This document shows positions 17,074-26,145 of a DNA stretch of 64,000 bases, piece after piece. Source of the DNA: an uncultured Lachnospiraceae bacterium (GTDB lineage: Bacteria > Bacillota > Clostridia > Lachnospirales > Lachnospiraceae); the NCBI GenBank assembly GCA_905209075.1, contig CAJLRL010000008.1:1-64000 (forward strand), written 5' to 3'. Position numbers and translations under genes: made by a program. Numbering within the stretch: position 1 is the first letter of the stretch; each line of letters opens with the position of its first letter. The notes under the pieces are model-generated. The model searched no databases and was not told the DNA's origin. It saw nothing but the letters and a program-made list of their open reading frames with translations.

Positions 17074-18243
17074 TTATAATAATCTGCTTGGTCCATCACC
17101 TATTGATACAACATAAAATTCCGGTGTCTTACCAACTTTTTCCTCGTAGGCTTTTGTAAGTTTCTCTTTGAATTCGTCTACAGCCTCATCCTTTACAATG
17201 CTTACCGTACATCCTCCGAATCCACCACCTGTAATGCGTGATCCGATAACTCCCGGTATCTTCCATGCTTCATCAACAAGTACATCTACCTCAGGACATG
17301 ATGTCTCATAGTCATCGCGGAGAGAAACATGTGACGCATTCATAAGTTTTCCGAATGTTGTGATATCGTTGGCTTTTAGTGCCTTTACAGCTGCAATTGT
17401 ACGCTGGTTTTCATATACAGCATGTTTTCCTCTTTTTCTTGCAACTTCATCTTTGATCGCATCCTGATGCTTATCAAATTCCTCATCCGTAAGGTCACCA
17501 AGAGTTTTTATATCTGTAACTGTCTGAAGATCCTTAAGTGCCTGTGCACTCTCATTTCTTCTGTCATTGTAAGCACTTGTCACAAGACTGTGTTTTACCA
17601 TACTGTTTGTAACAACGATTTTTGCTCCGTCCAGAACGATAGGTGCATATTCAAACTCAAGGGTATTACAGTCAAGGAAAATAGCATTATCTTTCTTTCC
17701 CATTGCTGATGCAAACTGATCCATAATTCCACAATTACATCCATTGTAGTTATTTTCAGAATACTGTCCGATAAGTGCAAGATCCTGATTTGTCACATCA
17801 AATCCGTATAAATCCTTTAACATATAGCCTGTTACTACTTCAAGTGATGCAGATGATGAAAGTCCTGAACCATTTGGGATATTTCCAAAAAGAGCAATGT
17901 CAAGACCGCACTCCAGCTTCATCCCACGTCCTTCAAAGGCCCACATTACACCCATAGGATAATTTGTCCACTGTCCATCAGGATCCGGTGTAAATTCGTC
18001 AAGTGATGTCTCTATAACACCGAGACTTTCAAAATTCATAGAATAAAAACGAAGTTTTCTGTCCGCTCTCTTTCTTGCTGCCATATATGTACCGATCGTA
18101 AGAGCACATGGGAACACATGACCTCCATTATAGTCTGTATGTTCACCAATAAGATTAACACGTCCCGGAGCAAAATATACTCTGATATCTCCATCTGTTC
18201 CGAATAACTCTTTAAATTTTTCTAATACATTCTGTTGTATCAT
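17074..18243 (-). CDS. galK: Galactokinase
   Basis: A 389-residue GHMP-family kinase that phosphorylates galactose at O1 with ATP. The galactokinase signature PGRVNLIGEHTDYNGG is at 26-41, the ATP-binding loop NIPNGSGLSSSASLE near 122-136 and the third motif GSRITGGGFGGC near 335. The aspartate in CGIMDQFASAMG is the expected catalytic base. AAGGAG precedes the ATG. It has its own promoter with repeated ATGTTGCAT boxes upstream, and is followed by galT, so products of galactan breakdown can enter glycolysis. Confidence 0.95.
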   Translation of the reverse strand: MIQQNVLEKFKELFGTDGDIRVYFAPGRVNLIGEHTDYNGGHVFPCALTIGTYMAARKRADRKLRFYSMNFESLGVIETSLDEFTPDPDGQWTNYPMGVMWAFEGRGMKLECGLDIALFGNIPNGSGLSSSASLEVVTGYMLKDLYGFDVTNQDLALIGQYSENNYNGCNCGIMDQFASAMGKKDNAIFLDCNTLEFEYAPIVLDGAKIVVTNSMVKHSLVTSAYNDRRNESAQALKDLQTVTDIKTLGDLTDEEFDKHQDAIKDEVARKRGKHAVYENQRTIAAVKALKANDITTFGKLMNASHVSLRDDYETSCPEVDVLVDEAWKIPGVIGSRITGGGFGGCTVSIVKDEAVDEFKEKLTKAYEEKVGKTPEFYVVSIGDGPSRLL

Positions 18244-18317
18244 TTTTTCTTCTCCTTTTCTGTTTAAATCCGCAATAAAATCCGTCTGTAAATTCTGTGC
18301 TTTTTGCTTATAATTCC

Positions 18318-18345
18318 ATTATACATGGTGTTTTTGGGATTACAA
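18318..18345 (-). promoter_or_regulatory. galKT promoter
   Basis: Minus-strand TTGTAA (18340-18345) and TATAAT (18318-18323) with a 16-base spacer, 75 bases upstream of galK. Confidence 0.65.
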
Positions 18346-18360
18346 CATATCAGATCGAAA

Positions 18361-18390
18361 ATGCAACATAACAAAGGTAACATGCAACAT
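18361..18390 (-). promoter_or_regulatory. Direct-repeat activator-type sites upstream of galK
   Basis: Two perfect copies of ATGTTGCAT (complement of 18361-18369 and 18382-18390) are exactly 21 bases apart, two helical turns, and end 15 bases upstream of the -35 box. Same-face direct repeats at this place are typical of AraC-type activators, and an AraC-family gene belongs to this locus. The link is inferred. Confidence 0.5.
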
Positions 18391-18411
18391 TTTTACATAT
18401 TTATCACATAA

Positions 18412-19521
18412 TTATTTTTTAAAGTCCTTTATCACTTCAAGAGCCGGCAGAACATTTCCATCATAATCAAACAATGCCTGATTAGCCCACTCATTTCCAC
18501 ATGGTCCCGGATCGTTCATGTATTTAAGTGACGCCGGTGTAGCCCATCCCGATCCTGGTACCGGAATCCATGCCGGCTCCCACCAGAAAAATCCTTTTCC
18601 ATGGTCATCTGCTACATTTGCAACCCTGCCAAGAAAATCTTTTGTGAAATCTGCCTGTCCTTCTATTGTCATAGGATAATCTATCTTTTCTACAAGAGAT
18701 GGCTTTGTGGCATATCCTTTACGCTGGGAATCATCAAGTTTTTCATAGTCTTTATAATCTTCCATTGTAAATCCCATTGAAACTTCAGCAATAATAAGAT
18801 CTTTATTGAATCTTTTTGCTATATCGTTCATATTAAATTCCAGTGCATCAAGTGAACCGTGCCAGAAAGGATAATATGAAAGACCAATGTACTCGAAATC
18901 TTCACCGCGTTTTATATAATTTTCGAACCATCTGACATAAAGTTCATTATTTCCACCATTGTCAAGATGGATCATTATCGGTATGTCCGCATTGACTTTT
19001 CTGCATGCTCTTATTCCGGCACTTACAAATTTTGCAATATTATCATAGGCAGGCACCTGTCCCTCCGGCCATAACAATCCATTTGAAAGTTCATTTCCTA
19101 CCTGGATCATAGTAACATTAACTCCGGCATCTATGACCTTTGTAAGGCTGTCTAATGTATAATCATATACTGCCCTCTCAAGTTCTTCTACACCATAATC
19201 AGCCCATGCCTTAGGTTTTATCTGTTTTCCCGGATCTGCCCAGAAATCGCTGTAATGGAAATTGAGCAGTACCCCAAATCCGGCATCGGTAACTTTTTTC
19301 CCGATTGCGATCGTTTCTGCAAGATCGTTACTTCCTGCACCATATGGCTCCCCAAGTTCAGATTTTGGATCATTCCACAGACGAAGACGGATAGTATCAA
19401 CATCATAATCTTTCATGATGTCTAAAATGTCTCTTTCTTTTCCGTGGTCATAATATTTTGCACCGCATCTGTCAAGTTCCAACAATGTTGACAGATCCAT
19501 TCCTTTAATGAATTTTGTCAT
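18412..19521 (-). CDS. Arabinogalactan endo-beta-1,4-galactanase, GH53
   Basis: A 369-residue single-domain glycoside hydrolase family 53 enzyme that cuts beta-1,4-galactan chains. The (beta/alpha)8 barrel motifs are DTIRLRLWNDP, LNFHYSDFWADPGKQ, the acid/base Glu144 in QVGNELSNG and the nucleophile Glu246 in LIIAEVSMG. The protein begins MTKFIKGMDLS with no signal peptide, so it is probably cytoplasmic and trims imported galacto-oligosaccharides; most characterised GH53 enzymes are secreted. It lies between the GH2 beta-galactosidase and galK on the same strand. Confidence 0.92.
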   Translation of the reverse strand: MTKFIKGMDLSTLLELDRCGAKYYDHGKERDILDIMKDYDVDTIRLRLWNDPKSELGEPYGAGSNDLAETIAIGKKVTDAGFGVLLNFHYSDFWADPGKQIKPKAWADYGVEELERAVYDYTLDSLTKVIDAGVNVTMIQVGNELSNGLLWPEGQVPAYDNIAKFVSAGIRACRKVNADIPIMIHLDNGGNNELYVRWFENYIKRGEDFEYIGLSYYPFWHGSLDALEFNMNDIAKRFNKDLIIAEVSMGFTMEDYKDYEKLDDSQRKGYATKPSLVEKIDYPMTIEGQADFTKDFLGRVANVADDHGKGFFWWEPAWIPVPGSGWATPASLKYMNDPGPCGNEWANQALFDYDGNVLPALEVIKDFKK

Positions 19522-19584
19522 TAATGATTCTCCTTAATTTATTATTCTTAATGGACACACCGCCTTAAGGAACATATATTTCCT

Positions 19585-22500
19585 TTAAATTCCCTTAAAG
19601 CAGAATGTAAACTCAAGTTTCTTTGATACATCTATGAGATATTCAGGATGAGTATGTGATCCCCAGCTGTCATCACCTGCTACACCCATCTGCTGTTTTG
19701 CAATGCGCACTACTGTATAATGAACTGGCGGTAGTTCATAGTGATGTGCAGCATTCTCTAATTCGTGTGGTGTATAAGGAAGTGCCGAAAATGATAGCTC
19801 GTCTCCAAAGAACATCATGCCTCTGCCCTTTTTGTCTACAACTTTTGCATATCTTACACCACATTTATTTCCGCTTTCCTGCGGAACAAGATACTCTGCC
19901 ACATTGTCAGAAACCTTATTTTCATAAACCCCTAATTTTGCACCATGAAGCCTGTCCGCATATGTCTCCTGTGGTCCAAGTCCATACCATTTAATAGAAT
20001 CATAGTCTGCGTCCAATTTAAACATCATGCCAAATTCAGGCATATCACCAAGCTCTTTTACCGGATCATAGCTTAATGTTGTCTCTATCGTTCCGTCACC
20101 GAACACTTTGTATGTAACTTTACATGAGCTCTGAGGTGTTGTCGGCATATAGTATGTGTATGTCACAGATACGCTGTCATCGTTTTCAACAACCTCCGGA
20201 GATGTGTCGGCAAATCTCTGATCCTGCCTTGTTGTGACATACATACTGGCTATCTTCCACTGTGCATATCTTTGCGGCATCATATTCCCTGAATCGTTAT
20301 TTGTCGGTGTTCTCCAGAAATTTGGAAGCGGTATTGTATTTGGAAGCATCTCTACTCCACCATACACATATGATACAAGTCCAAGATTCATTCTTGAGAA
20401 AAGTGCCTTAAAGTTCTCACCTCTTACAAGAACGTTTGCATTTCCTATAACAACCTCTACCTGTTTATCACAGCTGTATGATACAACTGGTTTTTTCATT
20501 ACATACTGTCCGAATGCGACCTCATGACCTGCATCTGCCCATATTCTGTTTTCCTTTAATACAAACGATACCAATATTGAATATTCTTTTTCCGGATCTA
20601 TCATTGCATTTTTTATTCCGGCAGGCACTTTAAATTTTTCTCTCGAAAGTGCCGGAACGGATATACTTATCGCAGACTTATGAACCACAGTTCCATCTGC
20701 CTGTAAAATAACTACTGCATCAAATTCGTCCGTATTTGTAAACAGATTTTTATTTATTACCGTAAACTCAGAATCATTCTCAAATACAACCTCTATATTC
20801 TGATAATTATACTTGACTTCCTGCATTTTCGGAGATGGTTTTCTCTTTCCACCATATGCGATTCCATTTCCGCTGAAATCTCCATCTGTAGGTCTGTCAC
20901 CAAAATCTCCACCATATGTCAAAAACCACTTACCATATCTGTCCTTTTTATAGATTGACTGATCTATGTAATCCCATATGAATCCACCCTGATATCTAGG
21001 CTCTCTGTCAGAAAGTTCCGTATATTTATGCATTGCACCACATGAATTTCCCATTGCATGTGTATACTCACAGCATATAAATGGCTTTTCTTTATGTTCT
21101 TTTAAGAATTTTTCAATTCCTGATACAGGTGTGTACATCTGGCTCTCCATATCACTTGTGCCCTCGTATCTTCTGTCGTTGAAGATTCCTTCGTAATGCA
21201 CAAGTCTGTGAGGGTCAAGTTTTCTAAAAAGCTGTGACATTTCGTAGAGATCTTTTCCTCCATATGACTCATTTCCACATGACCAGATAAGAATTGATGT
21301 ATGATTTTTGTCTCTCTGATAACATGAATTTACACGGTCAAGCATCATTGGAAGCCATTCCTTTTTGTCATTAGGGACAATAAAATCTTCGTCGACATAT
21401 TTTTTCATATAAGCTTCCCATGTTCCATGCGATTCAAGATTATTCTCTGCTATCAGATAAATTCCATATATATCACAAAGTTCATACAATAATGAATCAT
21501 CCGGATAATGGCTTGTTCTTATCGAGTTAATGTTATTACGTTTCATTGTAACAACATCCTTTATAACCTCTTCTTTATTTGGGACTCTTCCAGTTATCGA
21601 GCTGAATTCATGACGGTTTACACCCTTGAAAACAATACGTTTTCCGTTTAATTTCATAAGTCCGTCAGACATTTCAAATCTTCTAAAGCCAGCATACTGG
21701 CTTATGAATTCTGTCTGGCAGCCTTTCTCATCATACACTTCTATCTGTGCAACATACAGATTTGGTTCCTCAGCACTCCAGAGTACAGGCTTATCTATTT
21801 TAATCTGTCCGGTGCATACTCCATCCTTTAGTTCTATATCAAACCCATCAACTTCCTGTGGCTCTTCATCAAATCTTTCTATTGATAGATTTCCTGCATA
21901 AAGAAGCTTGATCTTTGCTTTTCCTTTTCCATGTGCTTTAATGTCTATCGCAAGAGTTCCTTCATCAAATGTATCGTTTAATGTCGGTACAACTGACAGA
22001 TCCTCTATATGTACTTTTGGCACTGCATAGATAAATACATCCCTGAAAATCCCTGAAAACCTATAAAAATCCTGATCCTCACACCAGCTGCTTGACGTCC
22101 ACTTCCACACTCTTACTGCAAGTTTGTTTTCTCCTTCAACGAGATAATCTGTCAGTTCAAAGTCTGCCGGGTCAAATGTGTTCTCACTATATCCCACATA
22201 ATGACCATTTAACCAGACCGCAAACCCGCTCTCTACTCCCTGAAATGAAATATTGATCTTTTTATCTTTCATTTCTTCCGGAAGTTCAAAATATCTGACA
22301 TAACTTGCAACCGGATTAAATATTTCCGGGATCTCTCCCGGCTCTATAAATTCATCTGCTTCCCATGGATATGTAGTGTTTGTATATATAGGCACCCCAT
22401 ACCCTTCCATCTGTATATGTGCGGGAACCCTTATCTCATCCCAGTTACTGCAATCATAATCAGCCTTTTCAAAGCCCTCTATCGCAAGCGCCATATTTTT

Positions 22501-22665
22501 TGCATATGCAAATTTCCATAAGCCATTAAGATTCATTCTGTAGCTGCTTTTCCCCAGAATCTTCTCTTTTATATTTTTATAACATACATGATCTGAATGT
22601 GCAGCTAATCTGTTCTGCTCAAATATTTCCGGATTTTTTACGATATTAATGTCAAACTCTCCCAT
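19585..22665 (-). CDS. lacZ: Beta-galactosidase, GH2 (LacZ type)
   Basis: A 1026-residue enzyme of LacZ length that hydrolyses terminal beta-galactosides. Domains in order: sugar-binding jelly roll (about 45-215), immunoglobulin-like (220-330), TIM barrel (335-625), a second immunoglobulin-like domain and the C-terminal beta-sandwich (beta-gal small chain, about 745-1020). Catalytic residues are Glu466 in WSCGNESYGG (acid/base) and Glu533 in CCEYTHAMGNS (nucleophile). There is no signal peptide. It follows the sugar ABC transporter and precedes the GH53 gene, which fits cytoplasmic cleavage of galacto-oligosaccharides. Confidence 0.95.
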   Translation of the reverse strand: MGEFDINIVKNPEIFEQNRLAAHSDHVCYKNIKEKILGKSSYRMNLNGLWKFAYAKNMALAIEGFEKADYDCSNWDEIRVPAHIQMEGYGVPIYTNTTYPWEADEFIEPGEIPEIFNPVASYVRYFELPEEMKDKKINISFQGVESGFAVWLNGHYVGYSENTFDPADFELTDYLVEGENKLAVRVWKWTSSSWCEDQDFYRFSGIFRDVFIYAVPKVHIEDLSVVPTLNDTFDEGTLAIDIKAHGKGKAKIKLLYAGNLSIERFDEEPQEVDGFDIELKDGVCTGQIKIDKPVLWSAEEPNLYVAQIEVYDEKGCQTEFISQYAGFRRFEMSDGLMKLNGKRIVFKGVNRHEFSSITGRVPNKEEVIKDVVTMKRNNINSIRTSHYPDDSLLYELCDIYGIYLIAENNLESHGTWEAYMKKYVDEDFIVPNDKKEWLPMMLDRVNSCYQRDKNHTSILIWSCGNESYGGKDLYEMSQLFRKLDPHRLVHYEGIFNDRRYEGTSDMESQMYTPVSGIEKFLKEHKEKPFICCEYTHAMGNSCGAMHKYTELSDREPRYQGGFIWDYIDQSIYKKDRYGKWFLTYGGDFGDRPTDGDFSGNGIAYGGKRKPSPKMQEVKYNYQNIEVVFENDSEFTVINKNLFTNTDEFDAVVILQADGTVVHKSAISISVPALSREKFKVPAGIKNAMIDPEKEYSILVSFVLKENRIWADAGHEVAFGQYVMKKPVVSYSCDKQVEVVIGNANVLVRGENFKALFSRMNLGLVSYVYGGVEMLPNTIPLPNFWRTPTNNDSGNMMPQRYAQWKIASMYVTTRQDQRFADTSPEVVENDDSVSVTYTYYMPTTPQSSCKVTYKVFGDGTIETTLSYDPVKELGDMPEFGMMFKLDADYDSIKWYGLGPQETYADRLHGAKLGVYENKVSDNVAEYLVPQESGNKCGVRYAKVVDKKGRGMMFFGDELSFSALPYTPHELENAAHHYELPPVHYTVVRIAKQQMGVAGDDSWGSHTHPEYLIDVSKKLEFTFCFKGI

Positions 22666-22702
22666 ATTTTTTCTCCTATCTCAACTTATTTTTATATAAT
22701 TT

Positions 22703-22733
22703 GAAGGCAAATAACATTACATTATTTGCCTTC
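22703..22733. terminator. Perfect stem-loop between permease and beta-galactosidase genes
   Basis: GAAGGCAAATAA and TTATTTGCCTTC form a perfect 12-bp stem with a 7-base loop. On the minus strand it is followed by AAATTATAT and not by a clean U tract, so it may act as an RNA-stability hairpin or weak terminator inside the operon. Confidence 0.5.
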
Positions 22734-22766
22734 TTGATTTTTTAAATAGCATCCTACTACTATTAT

Positions 22767-23597
22767 TTATTTAACAGAACCTGTAATTCCTTCTGCGAAC
22801 TGTTTCTGTAATACGAAGAATACGATCATTGTAGGTATTGAACAGAAAAGAACGCCCATCATAAGTACGCCATAATCTACTGTGTATCCTGCTGCGAGGT
22901 TTGCAATAAGCATAGGCATTGTGATCGCCTGTGGTTTATTGAGGATTACCTTTGGCCACATATATGAATTCCATGCATTCATGAATGTGATAACAGCAGC
23001 TGCTGCATATGTCGATTTCTGTACAGGCATGTACATTTTAAAGAATATCCCTATCTCACTGAGTCCGTCGATTCGAGCTGCCTCCATGATATCTATAGGG
23101 AAGTTTCTCGAATTCTGCCTGAACATCATTATAAGGAATGGTGTCGAAATAGCAGGAAGCATAAAGCCCCATACTGTATTTGTAAATCCAAGCTTAGACA
23201 TCATCTTAAAGAGTGGAATAAGTGTAGCTACCTGTGGGATCATCATTGCAAGCAGAAGTACTGAGAATAATCTGTCCTTTGCCTTGTCATGATATAATTC
23301 AAATCCATATCCAGCGAGCGAGCACACCAAAAGTGCTACAAGCGTCTGTACTGTTGCATTTACAAATGAATTCTTCATTCCAAGAAGAATATCCTGCTTT
23401 GCAAATAATGTCTTTAAATTTTCAAGTGCATATGTACCAATCGCAATTTTTCCTGTAGCTACATCAATTGATTTGTTTGTAGCTGCCGATATCATCCAGT
23501 AAAATGGAAATACCGAGATGAATGAAACAATGATCAGGAAAATATATGATGGTATAAGCCGTCTTTGTATTGAAGATCCATGTTTTTTCTTAGTCAC
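22767..23597 (-). CDS. Sugar ABC transporter permease, MalG type
   Basis: A 276-residue inner-membrane permease with six spans. The EAA loop EAARIDGLSEIGIFFKMYMPVQKS (about 180-203) is the site that contacts the ATPase. I prefer the GTG at 23597, five bases after AGGTGA; another GTG at 23606 is possible. The gene overlaps the end of the partner permease. Together with the upstream binding protein it forms a CUT1-type oligosaccharide importer. No ATPase gene is nearby, so a shared MsmK-like ATPase elsewhere is implied. Confidence 0.9.
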   Translation of the reverse strand: MTKKKHGSSIQRRLIPSYIFLIIVSFISVFPFYWMISAATNKSIDVATGKIAIGTYALENLKTLFAKQDILLGMKNSFVNATVQTLVALLVCSLAGYGFELYHDKAKDRLFSVLLLAMMIPQVATLIPLFKMMSKLGFTNTVWGFMLPAISTPFLIMMFRQNSRNFPIDIMEAARIDGLSEIGIFFKMYMPVQKSTYAAAAVITFMNAWNSYMWPKVILNKPQAITMPMLIANLAAGYTVDYGVLMMGVLFCSIPTMIVFFVLQKQFAEGITGSVK

Positions 23598-24492
23598 GCT
23601 TGTCACCTACTTTCAAATTGATAAATGCCAATATAGCAACCATTATAAATACAACTACTGACATAGCTGAAGCATAACCAAAGTTTGCAACACCTTCACC
23701 AAATGATCCATTGTAAATGTAATGTGACATTGTAATAGTTGAGTTTGCAGGTCCGCCACTTGTTAAGTTTACTGACTCATCAAACAACTGAAGTGTACCA
23801 TTTATAGACATAATAGTTGTCATAACGATCGTCGGCTTAAGAAGTGGTACTGTTATCTTCCAGAATGTCTGCCATCCACTGGCTCCATCAATCTTTGCAG
23901 CTTCATATACCGAATATTCAATATTCTGAAGCCCTGCAAGGAAAAATACCATGTTGTATCCTGTCCATCTCCAGATAAGTGCTACAATAATTATTATTTT
24001 TGCACTCCATGCTGTTCCAAGGAAATTAAAGTTACTCTGTAAAATTCCAAGTTTGACAAGAATAGTATTCATAAGTCCCTGTGTAGCAAAAAGTGATTTA
24101 AAAATCAACGCATATGATACAAGTGATGTAGCACATGGAAGGAATACACAAGTACGGAAAAATCCTTTGAATTTCAAATCCTTATTGTTGAGCAGCTGTG
24201 CAAGTAATATTGCAAGCACAAGCATGATAGGTACTTCGATTATAAGATATAAGAACGTATTTCCAACAGATCTCTTGAAAACATTGTCCTGAAGCATTCG
24301 TGTGTAATTATATGTTATCGGATTAGCCCACTGCATATTTGCACTTGAGCCGGTTTTAAAAGATGTAATAACTGCCTGTATGATAGGCCAAAAGCTCATT
24401 ATCAATATGAGTATTGTTGCAGGTGCCAGATAAGACCAGCCTGCTGCCTTCTGTTTAGCCGTAATACTCATTCCACGTTTTTTATTTTTCAA
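23590..24492 (-). CDS. Sugar ABC transporter permease, MalF type
   Basis: A 300-residue permease with six spans after a basic N-terminus (KNKKRGMSITAKQKAAGW). The EAA loop EAAKIDGASGWQTFWKITVPLLKPT (about 198-222) identifies the binding-protein-dependent permease family. The start is a TTG at 24492, 8 bases after AGGGGG. It is separated from the binding-protein gene by a hairpin and overlaps the MalG-type permease gene. The linked GH2/GH53 genes point to galacto-oligosaccharide as the substrate. Confidence 0.9.
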   Translation of the reverse strand: MKNKKRGMSITAKQKAAGWSYLAPATILILIMSFWPIIQAVITSFKTGSSANMQWANPITYNYTRMLQDNVFKRSVGNTFLYLIIEVPIMLVLAILLAQLLNNKDLKFKGFFRTCVFLPCATSLVSYALIFKSLFATQGLMNTILVKLGILQSNFNFLGTAWSAKIIIIVALIWRWTGYNMVFFLAGLQNIEYSVYEAAKIDGASGWQTFWKITVPLLKPTIVMTTIMSINGTLQLFDESVNLTSGGPANSTITMSHYIYNGSFGEGVANFGYASAMSVVVFIMVAILAFINLKVGDKRD

Positions 24493-24521
24493 TTTTAAGG
24501 CCCCCTGTCTATTTCCTATTG

Positions 24522-24550
24522 GAAAAATAGGGAGTCATTATTGACTCCCT
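24522..24550 (-). terminator. Attenuating terminator between binding protein and permease genes
   Basis: Minus-strand AGGGAGTCA-ATAA-TGACTCCCT, a perfect 9-bp stem, is followed by ATTTTTCC. Partial read-through here would make the binding protein in excess over the permeases, a common arrangement. Confidence 0.8.
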
Positions 24551-24572
24551 GTATTTTCCATAAGTTGCTGAA

Positions 24573-25916
24573 TTAAAGTCCCATTGTGAACTTGAGGTCG
24601 TCCTCAGCTGTTTTAAGTTCGTCGTCTATGTCTGCGCCGCCCTTAATGTTGATAAGTGCAGTTGCAAGTTTCTTACGAGCGTCATAGTGGAAATCACTCT
24701 GCTCTACTGTCTGTACTTTTGTACCCATCTCAACGATCTTAGAGTATATTGGCTGGTTGTTGAAGTATTCAACACCCTCATTGTAAACATCAGATTTTCC
24801 TGCTGGTGCGTATGTTGTAATAACGCCGCTTTTTTTAAGAGCATTATCATATGTAGCTGATGTTCCTTTATCTACGTATGATCCACCACCAAATGTGTAA
24901 GCTAAGAATTTTTTAGCAAGATCTGTCTGTTTGCAGTTGCTTGTGATATAAAGTGAAGATCCACCATTTGAAGCATATCCTTCACCACCCTTTAATGTAG
25001 GAAGTGATGTGATTTCCCATTTACCACTGTTATCTGCTACTTTTTCAATTGTAGGAATGATCCAGTTACCATTCATTACACCGGCAACCATATCTCCCTG
25101 AATTGTCTGATCTGTATAATCTGACCAATCATTTGCAAGGTAAAGTACATTGTTATCGATCATATCTTTAAGCACCTGCATGATCTCTTTAAGCTGCTCA
25201 TTATCTGTGAAGTTAGGTGTTCCATCTTTAAACTGTGAAAGTCCCTCAGCCTGAAGCATCATGTAGAATAAGTCGTTTCCATCGCCATCCATTGCAAGTA
25301 AGTATTTTCCTGTCTTTTCATATACTTTCTTACCAACTTCGATGAAGTCTTTCCAAGAAATTCCTGTCATATCATCGATTGTGTATCCTGCTTCCTGAAG
25401 AAGATCTGTTCTGTATGCAAAAATAACTGTTCCGTTATCTACAGGTACTCCGAAATGCTCTCCGTCTATTGTAGAGAATGATAATTTTTCCTGACTGAAA
25501 TCATCCCATTTGATATCTGCATCGTTTGCTGATACCCATGCATCAGGATAATTTGTATGATACTGCCGGAAGTAGTGATCCTGGAATAATACGATATCAG
25601 GAAGTGTGCTGTAATCTCCAGCTGAACCTGCTGTTGTAATGGCAGTCTCAATATCTGATGACTGTGACTGCTCTTCGATATTTAATACGAAGTCTTTGTC
25701 AACGTTTGCCTTGTAGTCATCTGCTGCTGCCTGAAGTGCCGGGATATTGAAGCTTGCATCCCATGCCCATACAGTAAGTGTGTGTCCATCATCTACTGTA
25801 GTAGCACTCTTTGAGTCACCTTTTTGTGTGTCAGATGATGAGCTGTCTCCGCATCCTGCTACCATTGAAGCTGTCATAGCAGAGATAAGTAATAATGATA
25901 TAACCTTCTTTTTCAT
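24573..25916 (-). CDS. Sugar ABC transporter substrate-binding lipoprotein
   Basis: A 447-residue extracellular solute-binding protein of family 1. It begins MKKKVISLLLISAMTASMVAGCGDSSSS, a lipoprotein signal with lipobox VAGC, so Cys21 is the likely lipidation site, followed by a Ser-rich linker. The start at 25916 is fixed by GGAGG six bases upstream. Aromatic-rich segments (TVWAWDASF, NGNWIIPTI) fit sugar stacking. It is the first structural gene of the galactan import operon, just downstream of the AraC-type regulator gene. Confidence 0.92.
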   Translation of the reverse strand: MKKKVISLLLISAMTASMVAGCGDSSSSDTQKGDSKSATTVDDGHTLTVWAWDASFNIPALQAAADDYKANVDKDFVLNIEEQSQSSDIETAITTAGSAGDYSTLPDIVLFQDHYFRQYHTNYPDAWVSANDADIKWDDFSQEKLSFSTIDGEHFGVPVDNGTVIFAYRTDLLQEAGYTIDDMTGISWKDFIEVGKKVYEKTGKYLLAMDGDGNDLFYMMLQAEGLSQFKDGTPNFTDNEQLKEIMQVLKDMIDNNVLYLANDWSDYTDQTIQGDMVAGVMNGNWIIPTIEKVADNSGKWEITSLPTLKGGEGYASNGGSSLYITSNCKQTDLAKKFLAYTFGGGSYVDKGTSATYDNALKKSGVITTYAPAGKSDVYNEGVEYFNNQPIYSKIVEMGTKVQTVEQSDFHYDARKKLATALINIKGGADIDDELKTAEDDLKFTMGL

Positions 25917-26145
25917 ATTTGTCCCTCCATTTAAATATGATAGTTTTTGCAACCCCTAGAAACATGTTAACACTTAATTAACAATTTGTCCATATGTTTA
26001 TTGGTTATTTTGTATATTTTATCGTGTCTGTTCCTTGATTACATAGTCATTATAACGAATCATGTTATTTGATTGTTAACATATACAATACATTTTTTTG
26101 CTTTTTCAATCATTTACGTTCGAAAAAAAACAAAAGTTGTTATTT
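25917..26145 (-). promoter_or_regulatory. Upstream region of the galactan import operon
   Basis: AT-rich sequence with a TATAAT (complement of 26049-26054) and a loosely placed -35 TTAACA. Downstream of it are TGTTAACATGTTT and GGTTGCAAAAAC, which partly resemble the TGTTGCA boxes before galK. Regulator binding is likely but not resolved by eye. Confidence 0.4.
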
